The notes beneath the pieces were generated by a model. It was not told where the DNA came from. It saw nothing but the letters and a program-made list of their open reading frames with translations, and did no database searches. This document shows, piece after piece, positions 5,309-5,765 of a DNA stretch of 5,765 bases. Origin of the DNA: JACQAI01 sp035507915 (GTDB taxonomy: Bacteria; Pseudomonadota; Alphaproteobacteria; Elsterales; Elsteraceae); NCBI GenBank assembly GCA_035507915.1, contig DATJNS010000133.1:1-5765 (forward strand). Direction: 5' to 3'. The first letter of the stretch is position 1, and every line of letters starts with the position of its first letter. Both the position numbers and the translations under genes were made by a program.

Positions 5309-5683
5309 TCACGCAGCGCTGCCGGGATGCGGGGCGAGGCGGTTCGCGGCGACCCACGCGGCGCGCTGGGGCGCGCCGAGCGCGGCTTGGGTCCAGAACT
5401 TGGCCTCGAGCACGCCGAGTCTCCGACGGCAGTCGGTGACGTAGCCGCGCCAGCCGGTCACCAGGCAGATCACGCGGCGGCCGATCAGGCGGCGGCGCTC
5501 GCGCGTCAGCGCGGCGTCGCTCGCGGCCGCGTCGTCGTCCTCGGCGAGGATCACGATCGGGGCGGCGCGCGCGGGCGGCGGCTCGCGCGTCGGCTCGGGC
5601 ACCAGGCGGCCGGCGTGCTGCGGCAGCGGCGCCAGGCGGACGATGCGATCGCGCGGGAACGGCGTGATCGTCGCGCCGCTCAT
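5309..5683 (-). CDS. 124-residue hypothetical protein
   Basis: Two parts can be seen. The N-terminal ~60 residues are Pro/Ala/Arg-rich and acidic around EDDD (48-51), probably flexible. The C-terminal half is compact-looking, basic and aromatic: RERRRLIGRRVICLVTGWRG (61-80) followed by YVTDCRRRLGVLEAKFWTQ. No membrane segment, and no family recognised. The start is well set: ATG at 5683 overlaps the stop of the upstream gene as ATGA, and GGGAGAG (5688-5694) lies 4 bases before it. This is classical translational coupling, so both genes probably work in the same process. A 37-base gap separates it from the 195-residue gene. Confidence 0.72.
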   Translation of the reverse strand: MSGATITPFPRDRIVRLAPLPQHAGRLVPEPTREPPPARAAPIVILAEDDDAAASDAALTRERRRLIGRRVICLVTGWRGYVTDCRRRLGVLEAKFWTQAALGAPQRAAWVAANRLAPHPGSAA

Positions 5684-5765
5684 GCGGCTCTCCCGGGGCG
5701 CGCGTAGGGCGAGGCGTCGTCGAGCGCGTCGTCGGCGAACTTGCGCGCCGCCGCCACGGTGTCGC
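5680..5765 (-). CDS. 3' end of an unidentified gene (continues past the right edge)
   Basis: On the minus strand, codons from 5763 to the TGA at 5680-5682 encode the last 27 residues of a protein: DTVAAARKFADDALDDASP (helical and acidic), then YARPGRAA. The stop overlaps the ATG of the 124-residue gene (ATGA), and codon use is typical of the window. This supports a real, coupled upstream gene. Too little is present to name it. Confidence 0.6.
   Translation of the reverse strand, partial: DTVAAARKFADDALDDASPYARPGRAA

Noticed and set aside
5327..5707. Plus-strand frame opposite the 124-residue gene
   Set aside because: Ala/Arg/Gly-rich shadow; the minus-strand gene has a Shine-Dalgarno and ATGA coupling.

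Overview
The window is very GC-rich (one 60-base line in the middle counts to 48 G+C) and gene-dense. Codon use is strongly G/C-ending, and it carries a dispersed palindromic repeat of a type common in alphaproteobacterial genomes. I infer an alphaproteobacterium of the Rhizobiales/Rhodospirillales sort. That is a judgement from style and families; there is no taxonomic marker gene here.

Left part (1-1680, all on the minus strand). A three-gene set reads leftwards: a 39-residue single-helix membrane peptide (1561-1680), a 61-residue soluble protein of unknown function (1344-1529), and a major facilitator superfamily exporter that runs off the left edge (1-1322). The two small genes have near-identical strong Shine-Dalgarno leaders. 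The exporter has none and probably depends on translation from the 61-residue gene. Its N-terminus carries a five-residue tandem repeat.

Centre (1681-3845). A 155-base divergent intergenic region holds a palindrome and a spaced direct repeat that could be an operator. It separates the small-gene operon from a plus-strand beta-CASP metallo-beta-lactamase-fold ribonuclease-like gene (1836-3470), the best-identified gene here. It converges on a DUF423 four-helix membrane protein (3480-3845, minus) with only 9 bases between the two stops.

Right part (3846-5765). A 175-base gap is mostly filled by an 81-base hairpin-forming interspersed repeat. To its right lie five minus-strand reading frames with short gaps or overlap: the 3' end of a gene entering from the right edge, then proteins of 124, 195, 122 and 90 residues. 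I recognise no characterised function for any of them. The 195-residue protein has a four-cysteine, zinc-ribbon-like C-terminus. Base composition drops markedly across its 5' part (30 G+C in 60 at 5221-5280), a weak sign of different ancestry.

No tRNA, rRNA, CRISPR array, transposase or phage structural gene is visible. The parts closest to undescribed biology are the small-protein/exporter operon with its divergent control region and the unknown five-frame cluster on the right. Neither can be called a new system from sequence alone.
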